A DNA stretch of 64,000 bases, taken from NCBI RefSeq assembly GCF_012273895.1, contig NC_052113.1, forward strand, positions 1,736,001-1,800,000, read 5' to 3'. A program made the translations under genes and the position numbers. Positions 35,164 through 45,590 of the stretch are shown here, one piece after another (positions within the stretch are counted from its first letter, which is position 1; each line of letters opens with the position of its first letter). The stretch comes from Zerene cesonia. Lineage: Eukaryota > Arthropoda > Insecta > Lepidoptera > Pieridae. Under the pieces are notes generated by a model. The model saw only the letters and a list, made by a program, of their open reading frames with translations, ran no database searches and had not been told where the DNA came from.

Positions 35164-36439
35164 CGTTACAGCGATGGAAAAATAGGCAGCAGTTGTAGTT
35201 ACAAGTGTACAACTCTTCCAAAGATAGCCTCCTCTTCGTGAATGGTTTCAAATAATCGACAAGATGCGCATGGAACTTTTTTTCATTGCTGCTGTTAACA
35301 CCACTCCACCTTGTCAACATGCAGTCCGTGTTTCCAACGAGCGAATGTTTGATTATTAAGATCGTGTCGCACAAGTCACAACGCAAGCGCGTGTCACGAC
35401 TTTCTCTTACAGGATCCGGAGTAAGTTTTGGGCCCTCGGTGTCCGTCTTGGAACACGATGGTCTAGTAATGTGATCGTGAAAGAAAGCAAACTGACAGAG
35501 GCAGATGATTATTGTTTCAGGTGCGATGAAAGTTGTAGGCTCCACGTTACTGTTCGCCAAGCCTACATGTAAAAAATTAATAGAGACGCACTGATGTTCT
35601 ATCGAGAACGGACAGTCCTGACACTTGTGCTTTCTCATAACACGATTGCTGTTTACCGATACGTTATAGAGTTTCCGACATGATTTGTAGAAAAAATTTT
35701 GTAATGCATCGGCCTGTGATTCAGTAAAACTGGACTCTCTTAGTAGGTTTTTATAATCGTTAGATCGAAACTTACTCATTACCGTGTCAACCCAGAAATG
35801 GCTATCGTTGATTCTGTTTTCGGTGCTGCTGGACGCTTCAGACTTGCTAGCAGATGGTTTGTTTCCAGATTTCAAGTTTGAGCCAGCCTCTTTCGATGCT
35901 TTTGATGTCGATGCTTTCGTTGTTGGTGCTTTTGATGTCGATGCTTTTGATGTCGATGCTCTTGATGTCGATGCTTTTGATGTCGATGCTTTTGATGTCG
36001 ATGCTCTTGATGTCGATGCTTTTGATGTCGATGCTTTCGATGTCGATGCTTGCGACGTCGATGGCTGCGATGTCGACGGTTCCGACTTCGATGCTTTCTG
36101 AGACTGCTTTTTCCTAGTCTCGCGTGCCGGCTTCACGTTTGGCTTATCAAAAGCCGCGAGTTCGGGTTCTTGCGACTTCTTATCAGTAACCTCACTTTGA
36201 TTGCGTAATGGTTCGGTTTGTGAGCTAGCAGTCACTTCCTTCACTTCCTTTGTTTGTTTCTCAACGATTTTCATGATTGGCGTGATCTGCTTTTCTTCTG
36301 GTTCGATTTGCAGCCCACCGTAGGGACGTTTCTTCGGCAAGAGTATGATTGGCTTCGTTGCAGGAGTATCACCGATGACATCTTTTTCCTTATCACCACT
36401 GTTGCTCGTTCCAGCCGGAACATTTTTCGGATCCAACAT
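35159..36439 (-). CDS. Unrecognised Ser/Thr-repeat, cysteine-rich protein, 426 residues
   Basis: A long uninterrupted frame with ordinary codon content, exceptional in this window. Residues 1-120 are charged and probably disordered (KPIILLPKKRPYGGLQ at 29-44, several KE-rich runs). Residues 121-180 are twelve tandem pentapeptides of the form [AP]-[SP]-T-[ST]-[KQR]. Residues 181-210 are Ser-rich. Residues 212-426 look folded: FWVDTVMSKFRSNDYKNLL (215-233), then 14 cysteines, including KCQDC (272-276) with C284, C313/C315, RCDLC (353-357), C373 and CNYNCC (413-418) with C424. The spacing suggests one or more zinc sites, but it matches no zinc-finger class I know. ATG 36437-36439 follows a splice acceptor (CTGTTTTAG) by three bases, so a 5'-UTR intron is likely. 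No transmembrane segment or signal peptide. Function unknown; a nuclear or DNA/RNA-binding role would be a guess. Confidence 0.8.
   Translation of the reverse strand: MLDPKNVPAGTSNSGDKEKDVIGDTPATKPIILLPKKRPYGGLQIEPEEKQITPIMKIVEKQTKEVKEVTASSQTEPLRNQSEVTDKKSQEPELAAFDKPNVKPARETRKKQSQKASKSEPSTSQPSTSQASTSKASTSKASTSRASTSKASTSKASTSRASTSKASTSKAPTTKASTSKASKEAGSNLKSGNKPSASKSEASSSTENRINDSHFWVDTVMSKFRSNDYKNLLRESSFTESQADALQNFFYKSCRKLYNVSVNSNRVMRKHKCQDCPFSIEHQCVSINFLHVGLANSNVEPTTFIAPETIIICLCQFAFFHDHITRPSCSKTDTEGPKLTPDPVRESRDTRLRCDLCDTILIIKHSLVGNTDCMLTRWSGVNSSNEKKFHAHLVDYLKPFTKRRLSLEELYTCNYNCCLFFHRCNE
35900..36079 (-). repeat. 15-bp tandem repeat inside the coding region (12 units)
   Basis: Twelve in-frame 15-bp units encode PSTSQ x2, then ASTSK/ASTSR and one APTTK. 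The central units follow a K-K-R order twice, so a 45-bp higher-order unit is visible. The near-identity of the DNA (GATGTCGATGCTTTT on plus) indicates recent expansion, and copy number is likely polymorphic. Confidence 0.95.
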
Positions 36440-36600
36440 TGTCTAAAACAGGCAACAAAAACTAGTGTTAACCGAGCTATAAAACAATAAAGTCCCACGC
36501 CTTCTTTGAATGTGATGATATCCGCAATGACTCATGTTGTTTACGCGCTCCCGGCACACGAATAAATTAGTAACGATTTTCTTCCAACAATGAACCTTAC

Positions 36601-36806
36601 GTGGCGAGTTGTATTCCAGTCCGGCCGTTATCGTACCCTGATACGTTTCGGTCTTGACGTCCCTGATTGAATGCTTTCGCGTGATGCAACCATAAAACCA
36701 TATTCCCAGCGTCTACAAAAACTAGTTGCCCGGCGTGTGCTGGCGCAGACGAAACTGCGATAAAACGATCGACACGTCCATCGCTGGGAATCATTTGAGC
36801 GGCACT
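36601..36806 (-). promoter_or_regulatory. Possible first exon and promoter of the cysteine-rich gene
   Basis: On the minus strand a donor GTAAGG starts at 36600, giving a 157-base intron to the acceptor at 36443. Upstream, GAGTTCAGTGCC near 36806 is initiator-like, with TTTTTATG about 25 bases further up. The region is much less AT-rich than its flanks. It contains a 65-codon ATG frame (from 36794) ending exactly across the donor. After splicing that frame would not match the main ORF, so it would be an overlapping upstream ORF or the exon model is wrong. Confidence 0.3.
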
Positions 36807-37856
36807 GAACTCGAGCCGTACATAAAAACGAGACTCATCGTAACTTGTTATGGCTTACGTACATTCGGCCAATTAGTACGCTACAGTATGAGGTCGATAG
36901 TTTGTTTATCGTAACATGTGTTTTTTTGCAGATAACGGGACGGAATGTATTATCACTTATTTTTTTTTACTACCCAACCACCAATTTATCTAATGTGTTG
37001 CTAAGCTGACCTTGTTCTATGTTTACCATGGAGTCGAGCCAGGTACATTGAGCGTTTTATGAGGTAACATATGTCGTCAAAGGGGATATCTTTATTTTGC
37101 CGAATGTCGTCACACTCTCGTGAGAATATGCGTCGTCGTTTTGATTCAACGCACTAAGAATTTACGAGTGCTACATTGATTGGCAAGTTTTATGTGACAG
37201 TGGATGCGATAATGTATTTTATAACATTAATTATTTATGCTACAAGCATTTGTAAGAGTTACGAAACTTGATGCCCTAATGTATTGTATACTAAATATTA
37301 TTTGTGACATTGATCATGTTCCCTATATTCGTGAACGGATTACAGAAGTTTCCTCGTTGGTAGAGTCAAAGTACCAATCGGTTCACTAGTGAGAGTGCTA
37401 TATCTAGAGAGCCACTATATCTCAGCAGATAAACTGTCGAATGTACAAATCTTCGTTAGCTCCTATACTTACGGATGCTTATCTTCAGAGATGTTGCACT
37501 ACCTTTGAGAGTATTCAGCAAATGGTGCACGTAGCTGGTTGGAGATCGTTCATCAGTGAACACTGAATAATGAACACAATTGGTTATCAGACCTGCGCCG
37601 TGAGTTTGCTCCATACAAAAAACATACGCTATCAGAGTGCAAGTATAATAATTTAATAAACTTAATTGTGGTATAATTTATTTAACGAATACAAGTTGAT
37701 TTAAGGATTTTAATTTTTCACATGTGAACGATTAACTAAGACGTTAATGTATTTGTTGAAATTTTGGTTTTATTGTGTCTCATTTATTAAATTTATTATT
37801 TTCCTTATTAAACTCAACAGTCATCACGACGCAATCGCTTCAGTCACTTCAGCTAG
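36807..37856. other. No gene recognised
   Basis: AT-rich DNA upstream of the cysteine-rich gene. Any further 5' exon is not recognisable. Confidence 0.4.
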
Positions 37857-37900
37857 TGACCACACTCGATGTGAAGTGTTCGAAACGCCAAATTAAATCG
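37857..37900 (-). mobile_element. Second fragment of the CGAAACGTCGG-type repeat
   Basis: Plus strand GACCACACTCGATGTGAAGT then GTTCGAAACGCCAAATTAA matches 12371-12413 in the same core, with a few changes (GCGTTTCGAACACTTC on minus, GACGTTTCGAACACTAC on plus at 12381). Same uncertain class as 12338. Confidence 0.45.
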
Positions 37901-38322
37901 GGTCTCATTTTTAACTCGAAATTTTAATCAAATTTATTTGTTAACAATCATTATATACCTACTGTCAACCCACTTTCTGCTTCTTTATGAATGTAAACGT
38001 ATTATTGAGAATTAATTGTAACTTTCAACTTCATATTTTCTCTAACAGCATACTCCAAAAGACATACTGCACTTGCATGGGATTAATAAAGAATTGTCAA
38101 TTTTGTACTATAAAATTATTATTTATGAATTGTATTACTGTTTAATAAATATATTTCAGTATAGTAATACAGTTCATTTCAAATCTAAGTGTGAAAAGGC
38201 ACAGGTTTCATGACATTACAACAAGTTTGCATTGAAAAAACTATGTATAAACAAATACAATTCACCTACGACTTTCAATGGCAGTATTTTTTACACCCAT
38301 AGACAAATAAAAATATACCCTA

Positions 38323-38500
38323 TTAGCTGCACGCCCCTGCTCCGACCGGATATTAATTCATCATAATTGAAATAATGTCTTATCTATCTTTTCAGTTGGA
38401 CCAAACTGCACCTGGTGTACGAATTTGATTAAAATCAGCTAAGTAGTTTAGGAGTCCATCGCGGACCAACAATGTGACACGTAATTTATATATATTAAGA
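38323..38500 (-). mobile_element. Helitron-like element, 'CACGCCCC' variant
   Basis: Plus strand: TTAGCTGCACGCCCCTGCTC, then CAAACTGCACCTGGTGTACG, TTTGATTAAAATCAGCTAAG, TAGTTTAGGAGTCCATCGCG and GTGACACGTAATTTATATAT before TTAAGA. It shares its GTGACACG...TTTATATATAT end with the element at 41206, while the opposite half is unrelated. CTAG has become TTAG. Confidence 0.6.
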
Positions 38501-38815
38501 TTGAAAAGGTCACCATCGCTCAAAATTAGTGAAGTCTGCATTGTCTTATGTGAGGCAGACGAAGCCATACAGGGTAAGTGCAAATTATTGGATCGGAGGT
38601 GGCCTTGCGTAGATGATAGACTATCACCCACTCATAACATATTTACATTAATGATATAAAAATATATAACCCTCTGCTGTTACTGAAGTTATGTTGTTTA
38701 ACGACATGTATTTTTATCTCAGGAACAATTTTATATAAATAGGCATATTGAATGTATGTTTTACCGGGCATTTTTTATTTTTATTACATTTTATTTCGCA
38801 TTTTTTATTTTTTTT

Positions 38816-38945
38816 TGGTTGCCTGGCAGAGATTGCTATTCAGCAATAAGGCCGCGTCTTGTACAAACGATACCTTTTTTCTGGTTATTTTATTCTTGTT
38901 GTTTCTTTCTAAGTTTGTGCAATAAAGCATAATAAATAAATAAAT
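38816..38945 (+). mobile_element. LINE 3'-UTR fragment (CR1/jockey-like)
   Basis: GGTTGCCTGGCAGAGATTGC then TATTCAGCAATAAGGCCGCG (a small stem-loop), a T-rich middle, TTTGTGCAATAAAGCA and an AATAAATAAATAAATTTT tail. Layout and wording match the 3' end of a lepidopteran non-LTR retrotransposon. The body is missing. Confidence 0.7.
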
Positions 38946-39882
38946 TTTAATAAGTATACATTAATTGTATTCTTTAAAGCTATGTGCTGGCATTCTCTGT
39001 GTCACAAACTATATATAATCTTCACAAATAAAGCCCATATTATTTCATGTGTAAAAATAATCACACATACATGCGTGCTATAGGTTAATGACCGTTAAAA
39101 ATTTGGGTTGTAATTAACAACCTGAGTAAGTGCGTGTAGGTGTATATCACATTTCAACGAACTATTAATTTATCAAGACACATGCAAGTTTCATCACGGT
39201 CTTTTTCCTTGTTAATGAAAAATGTGAATGTATAATTATATCCGCAAAATAGAGACTAAATGATTCCTTATCCACCACATCACACGATAAAAACATCCAT
39301 AACATAAAAAATCAAACACACAATTGAGTATTTTAGATATTATTTTCTGATACAATTAAGCAAATTACAAAGCTACAATAAAAATCGACAAACCAGCCTC
39401 AAATAAACCACATTCAATTGTAACATCAACAGAATTGCTGATAACAGCAAAACTTAGTGGGTATTGCCTTCACAACATCAACAACTATTGAGGGATCTCA
39501 AAATCGATCTCTGATTGAGAAGCTGTATCGGACGGATGACAAACTTATAACAAGAAACTAATATCTCTTAACCTCGCGGACAATATCAAATCTTTTCATT
39601 CCTTCGACACATGTTTCTTATATAACAATGTCGTTACCAACTTCACGCTATTATGGTTAATGTGAACTTGTAGGTAGTTATTGAGACTGCTTATCACGAT
39701 ACCACGTTTTGTGTACTTTGTATGAAGTTGTGTTATTTTTGCTAGAATGATATTATTAGTAAGTGTTGAATTGGGAAATGTTTGATACTTTATATACTGT
39801 TCAATTGAATGAAGCTTAAAATTTAGACCCTAGTCTTTATATTGAAAATATATACCTACTTATCCCCATTATATACACATTT
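38946..39882. other. No feature recognised
   Basis: AT-rich, no coding frame, no repeat I can name. Confidence 0.5.
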
Positions 39883-40092
39883 CATAAATTAAATTTAAAC
39901 AAAAACAATTTAAAAAATTATTTTCAATACAGCCTGGGTGTGGGGTTATGTATACTTGGAACTCCCTTGAAAATCAAAAAAGCTTTAGTAGGAGACTTCC
40001 CTCTTTTTCATTTAAGAGTTACATGTGATTTTCATTAGATTAAATGTATTGAAAATAAATTGTTTAAACTGTTTTGTTTAAATTAAATTATG
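39883..40092. repeat. Long imperfect inverted repeat (49/48-bp arms, 113-bp loop)
   Basis: The left arm 39883-39931 (CATAAATTAAATTTAAAC ... TTATTTTCAATACA) pairs with 40045-40092 (TGTATTGAAAATAAA ... AATTAAATTATG) with a few mismatches and one-base gaps. The 113-base interior is different in composition (GGGTGTGGGGTTATG). It could be a MITE whose target duplication is lost, or a hairpin-RNA source. No coding content. Confidence 0.7.
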
Positions 40093-40847
40093 TCCAAACA
40101 TAACCTAGGTTTGGCGTGTGCCCCAGTAAATAAAAACACTATTAGTTTGTTTCTTTTTATGCCTGTTTTCAATCTATATTCATATTCAATAGCTTAACCT
40201 ATTCCAAATACCCAACCCTACTTGGTTATTGTTCTTAAACATACACAAAACAACCGTTTCTTCAACGGAAACTGGTCTATTCCGTTTACCGTTGGCACAC
40301 CATTATCAAAGTGAAGTTAAAAGAAATAGCACACAAATCGGCTAAACAAAAGGATCCAAGAAGCGATTCAAGGCGCTGTAGCTCCGTCAGGGGTTATATA
40401 AAGTTCAAAAATAGGTATCCGACGTCGTGTTCTGGTTTTACGAGCGGCCTCATAAAACGGGTGGGACGAGGCGACGTGGGGTACAAACCACATTTTGCAC
40501 CTCCGAGAAATTCGCGAATTAGCCGGTTTAAAATTTTTCACGGGATAAATTAACGGGCATCGCAGAATATGGGAAGAATAAAAATAAAACGCGCCATTGC
40601 CAAGCAAGGTGTGAAACACGCTGTATTTCATAAAATTTTGATTTTAACAAATACAAACAAAGGTTTAATATAAGAACTCTTCTTGTGTTATTGAAAATAA
40701 AAAGAAACTCTTATATTTTCAATATATACATATAGCAAAATTCGGTAGTCACGCATACGCTGCGAGGTTATGAAAGTACGAACCCATTAATTTGTTGGGT
40801 GAATTTTAGTGGAAAATTTGCGTTATATTTTTCAGGGTTGGGAAATG
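40093..40847. other. No gene; a GC-balanced patch possibly regulatory
   Basis: 40370-40620 is clearly less AT-rich than its flanks and shows TTATATAAAG at 40394 and repeated TTTATG/CATAAA-type motifs (CCTCATAAAACGGG). Overlapping open frames on both strands have no recognised product. Possible conserved non-coding DNA. Confidence 0.35.
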
Positions 40848-40985
40848 CTTGCTAATATTATAAATGTGAAACTACGTTTATTTGTCTGCCATTCACGTCG
40901 AAACGGAGTGATTTCATGATATGATTATTGTGCCTAGAGATAAGAGGCTAGAGATAAAGGCCTTTATACTGGGGTAAAACAATTC
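40848..40985 (+). mobile_element. Helitron-like 5' fragment
   Basis: GCTAATATTATAAATGTGAA then ATTTGTCTGCCATTCACGTC and GAAACGGAGTGATTTCATGA, GCCTAGAGATAAGAGGC: the 5' part of the 'CACGTCG.AACGGAG' version. The 3' hairpin end is not recognisable. Confidence 0.5.
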
Positions 40986-41205
40986 CCATGGAATTCTTTT
41001 CGCGAATCTAGTGAAATAATATAATGAGTGTGTTTAATTTGTGAGTCATCAGAATGAATGATTATTCAAAAGTTTTGTGTAAATGAAGGGACAAAGGACA
41101 AAATAAATGGGTCTTTAGTTTCTTCACTTCTTACATTAATTTAATATAAATAAAAACAAATTAATCTAAGATGACCACCATAGCATAGCAATCTTTATAA
41201 CCTAA

Positions 41206-41385
41206 CTAGCTGCACCCGGCAAACGCTGTTCTGCCTTACTCTTATCATTTAGGGGTATAAAAAATAGATGTTGGCCGATTCTCATAGATACCGGATAAGC
41301 ACAAAAAATTTCATCAAAATTGGTCAAGCCGTTTCGGAGGAGTATGGCAACGAAAACTGTGACACGAGAATTTTATATATATAGA
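41206..41385 (-). mobile_element. Helitron-like element, 'CACCCGGCAAACG' variant
   Basis: Plus: CTAGCTGCACCCGGCAAACG, then TTTCATCAAAATTGGTCAAG, CCGTTTCGGAGGAGTATGGC, AACGAAAACTGTGACACGAG and TTTTATATATATAGA then T. CTAG at 41206-41209 is preceded by A on plus (T on minus), and the element starts TCTATATATATAAAA on minus. About 180 bp, well preserved. Confidence 0.7.
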
Positions 41386-42079
41386 TATATAATTTGAAAG
41401 ATATTTTTTAATATTTAAGATGGCAGAAAATTTTACTATGGCTTGTTAAAACCTAGCCAGGCTTAAGTAAAATCGATTATCGCAAAAGAAAATAATTGTC
41501 ACAAAAACTCCGAACGTGACTCAGGCAACAGTCAAAGCTATTGAAATTAAAAACTCAAGGAGTTTTGAAAACTTTTAACAACTTAACACTGGGCCTCGCA
41601 TTTAATTGTATGAATATATAATTTTTGAGATGAGCAAGCGATAAATTAACAAATTAAGTTTCGAGTAATTAACCTCCGTGAATTATGGCACAAAATGGCG
41701 CCGGGTCCGTTACGGCGACCACTAAATGGCTAACAACGTGTAATTTATTCTTTGAATCTGCGAACTTTCAGTACGAATTTTATCTTGTTGATACAATATT
41801 ATCGAACTCAATATTAATCACACTCAAACTCAAACTAACGATTATATATTAAAGTAGTATTTTAGTGTTATATATGTTACGTAGCAATACATAATATAAT
41901 ACCACTAGTTTAAAAAGACTTGTGTCCTCTTCTGAGACGAATAGAAATTTATCTGTTAAAATAATTAACGTTATATAAATATAAATCCTCGACCAACGCA
42001 GCAACAGTGCTTAACTACTGTACCAAAGAGGTGCATCGCCATTTTAACAACCCTAAGTAAACCAAATCATATTCAACTT

Positions 42080-42322
42080 CATCATCAGCCCATACACGTT
42101 CCCACTGCTGGGACACAGGCCTCCTATGAGGGTTCAGACCATAAGCCACCACGCTGGCCAAGTGCGGGTTGGCAGATGTCGTACAACTTTTGATTCTTGG
42201 ACATCCGGTTTCCTTACGATGTTTTCTTTCACCGTTTTAAGCAATGGTGATGTTATCCACGTGTGTAGATAAATTGAAAAATCGCTTTATTTTCTGCACG
42301 CTCGCCCGGTCTCGAACCCCTA
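42080..42322 (-). mobile_element. tRNA-derived SINE, 5'-truncated
   Basis: On the minus strand a Pol III B box GGTTCGAGACC (plus GGTCTCGAACC, 42308-42318) is followed by GGGCGAGCGTGCAGAAAATA and a roughly 220-bp body ending ATGGGCTGATGATGAAG. Body blocks on plus include CACTGCTGGGACACAGGCCT, GCCACCACGCTGGCCAAGTG and CGGTTTCCTTACGATGTTTT, a wording I recall as very frequent in Lepidoptera. The A box is missing or degenerate, so the 5' end is truncated. Confidence 0.75.
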
Positions 42323-43710
42323 CTTATTACTACATTAAACTTCTCGATCTGGAATGGCATAAGAGTAAAACCTATTAAATGTTTAAATCAATTTTCATAT
42401 CAAATAATGAAATTCATCTGACTCTCAGCTAACAGCATAACTAACTTTTTACACTATATCACTCAGTAGCTACCGTGCCCACGTTTTTAATATTTATATC
42501 TCTTATTCTGGTTACATCTTAAGTTAAGTTAAAAAACATTTCCAAAAAAAAGTCTAAATTTTTTTCGCAATTTACAATATCTTAAACAAATAAGTGGCTA
42601 TATTATAATCTTAATTACATTGTATAATATATAATATAGCATAGCATATTCTAATTGTATCTTTCTTTCATTTTGAAAAATATTAGATGCCATCACGAGC
42701 ACACAACTTCCACACTTTTGCCTTCAACGCAAATATATAACCAAAACAAGGAAATAATCCCAAAACATACGCTACATAAAATATATTTTCACACTTCCAT
42801 CAGTCTATAATTTCAACAAACAAAACCACGCTAAAACCGTTTGTCTACAGAGCTTTGCTTATAATCATAAACCAATAAATCACACCGCCAGGTTTGTCCC
42901 GGATTTAAAGTTTTCGCATGAAAAACATTAATATAATCTTCACTACGACATTTCGTAACCAAAAGAGCCCCGATCATTTATCACGCCAGCTAATGTTATA
43001 TTTTTAGCGGCTATCCATTATGAGGGATCGATTGAATCTATCTTTTTGACGAATTTCAGCGTCACTTTTATTTTCCTTGTGTTTTAATGTTTGCGGGAGC
43101 TTCGGGCATATAATTTATCCGTCTTATAATAATTGATTGTTTTTTATGATAATAAGAAAAGGATCCTTACAGAATTTAGAGCGTTTCAAATTATTCAGGG
43201 CATCCTAATTAGACCTATGTATCTTTATCAAAACATTAATTTATATGGATAAAACACAATACCTAATGTGAATTCAGCAAAAAAAACCATTCCCATTAAT
43301 TTAACCATTTCACACCGTACGCTGACCACAATGTGAATTATTTGCGCCTCATATGATTTAATAAAATTTGCGCAATAAAATTGTATTATCTGCTTCTTAT
43401 TAAAGATTTATTAATTGAGTAATTTATGAAACAAATTTCATTAAATATATTTATCAAATTTTATGTATCAATAGTAACAATTAATTAAATTATTTATTCA
43501 CAAAAACGTTATAAGAATATAGAACTTAGCTACTCTTAGTTAATAAAACGCAAATTAAAATTATTTCATATGTATTTTTCAATGACAGCTTTTTTTAAAC
43601 GGTTATTCCGCAGCCTATTCAAACAGAAAATAGAAAATTTCAAAAATGGAACAATATTCTATAATCCGTTCAGAGAAACAAAACAAAAATTGAATACAAA
43701 CGCGTATATC
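42323..43710. other. No feature recognised
   Basis: AT-rich, no coding signal on either strand beyond short frames. Confidence 0.5.
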
Positions 43711-43919
43711 GGTTATCGAGTGAAGCGTTCAGCGCTCAGCGCTGTCGTCACGCGAAGCGAATAACCGAACCCCTAACCCCGATAACATAACATTTCTCTC
43801 ATTTTAAAAGGGTGAAACTAAAAAAACACTCAATTACATTAGCGTGCCCGTTCCTATTACGCGAAATGCGAAGCGCTGAATGGCCCGAATGTGTAGCGCT
43901 GAATACGCTTAATGGTGAA
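43711..43919. repeat. Cluster of AGCGCT palindromic motifs
   Basis: CAGCGCT-C-AGCGCTG at 43730-43744 is a 7-bp inverted repeat set between GGTTAT (43711) and ATAACC (43761). About 130 bases further, AGCGCTGAAT occurs twice with a 23-base period (43872 and 43895). The grouping is unusual for AT-rich DNA. It could be remains of a terminal-inverted-repeat element or a cluster of binding sites. Confidence 0.4.
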
Positions 43920-44475
43920 TAGGCTGAGTGCAAAGAATCTCTCTATGGCTGTGCGCAAATGTTTTCTGTTCTTTTGATATATTTAAATGAATGTCGAAAT
44001 GAAACGAAGTGATTGCGTATGATGTGTGTGCTATAATTAATTAACGTTTAGTATTGTTTCGATGTCTTTAGCATAATGTAAGATATTTTACAAAATTGCC
44101 CTTTTTTCTGCAAACAATGAGACACTTGAAACTGTGAAGATGCTACTGTGAAATCATTTCTTTAGACGAGAGAGTGGTACAATGAAATTTCATCGAAATA
44201 AACCTATTTTATGACCTCACACGCCTAAGATCTATGACTACAACGTAAGGACCTCCTCTTCACAGGGTACAATACGTTAATACATAAATTCTAGTGTATG
44301 TTATATTATTTTATACATCCTGTAAAATGCAATCATTACAATATGCTTACACAATTAATGTACACATTCGAATTAAGGATAATTGAAGAAATAAGGATTA
44401 AAGAAAACAGAACCACGAGAAATAAGTATCAAAACCAAATGATGCATTTCGTAACCTAACCAACCTGTACTGTAT

Positions 44476-44631
44476 ATTACAAAGATGAAAGATTTGTATA
44501 TGAGTATGTTTGTAATGTTTTTATACAAAAACTGTTGGATCGAATTAAAAAATTCTTTCACCATTTCTGCAACTTTAATGTCACGCATAGGACATGTATG
44601 TACCACGGGCGACATCGGGGCCAACAGCTAG
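44476..44631 (+). mobile_element. Helitron-like element, short diverged copy
   Basis: GATGAAAGATTTGTATATGA, then a TTCTTTCACCATTTCTGCAA block and the end GGGCGACATCGGGGCCAACA with CTAG at 44628-44631, followed by T. The start is approximate. Confidence 0.5.
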
Positions 44632-44639
44632 TTTTACAA

Positions 44640-44824
44640 TCCTACTAATATTATAAATGCGAAAGTTTGTAAGGATGTGTGTGTGTTTGTTCCTCTTTCA
44701 CGCAAAAGCTACTGAACCGATTGCAATGAAATTTGGTACGTAGATAGCTGAACAACTGGCAAACATATAGGCAACTTTTTATCCCTATATTCTTACGGGC
44801 TACGACTTAAAAGACTTAAACTAG
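44640..44824 (+). mobile_element. Helitron-like element with intact 5' end and replaced 3' end
   Basis: Starts TCCTACTAATATTATAAATG directly after A44639, eight bases beyond the preceding copy. All internal blocks are canonical up to TTTATCCCTATATTCTTACG. Then the hairpin is absent and the sequence becomes GGGCTACGACTTAAAAGACT before a CTAG at 44821-44824 followed by T. A CTAG without its hairpin would not be a normal Helitron terminator, so it is a decayed or recombined end. Confidence 0.75.
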
Positions 44825-45389
44825 TAAAATATATTTACACAATTATTTCAGAAAGTATTTCATTTCTAATAATAAAATGTCTCATACAAAAACTTGAACT
44901 TATCACGAGCATACGGCAACGGGCATACCTAACGAACTCATATCGACTCCATTCCGCTATGTGACACTATCAACGCTCCGCCTGACACGTGTTGGGAAAC
45001 GTCCAACGAATACAACAATAAATCATAAGAACCGGCCAAATATAGGAAGTATAAAACAATATAAATTATTTTCGAAACTTCGAACACTGCATGAGCTAAA
45101 CTTTTCGAATTTCTCAGCATATATGTCAGATATTGATAAAAAGTTTCGCTATGATTAGTGGGTTCATTTCACTGGTTTAATTTTGATACAATTGTGCAAA
45201 AGTTTCACGTTTGCACCAGTTTTGGATGCAGTGCAGAAAGAAAAACTTTATATATCTGACTTATAGCGGCTCCTGTGATGGCGGACGATATTCTGCGCAC
45301 GTGGCTTTACTGGGCGGAATGTTGAAACTGGAATAAGAGGCAAATTGGCTTGAAAAATTTAGATTCTTCTAATCGCATTTTGTAATAAC

Positions 45390-45590
45390 AGGCTTTCCGC
45401 CCGTGGCTTCACTCGCATAGTCAAGAGAAAATGGACAGTGCAAGTTCTTAATAAGTTTTCTATTTCTCCCATAGTTTTCCCCACATCAATTCCTTTCCTT
45501 ATTTATATTATAAAATATCCTTAGGCCTTATTTGGGATTCATAATATCTCTGCACCAAATATCATCCAAATTATATATACAGACAAAATA
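45390..45590 (-). mobile_element. Helitron-like element, degraded 'TTTCCGCCCG' variant
   Basis: GGCTTTCCGCCCGTGGCTTC at the plus-strand left end, CTCCCATAGTTTTCCCCACA in the middle and CTCTGCACCAAATATCATCC towards the right. It resembles 47913-48133 but is more eroded, and both ends are lost. Confidence 0.45.

Noticed and set aside
35784..36117. Plus-strand repetitive frames (FDVDA and LMSML repeats)
   Set aside because: Antisense and alternative-frame readings of the 15-bp tandem repeat in the minus-strand gene.
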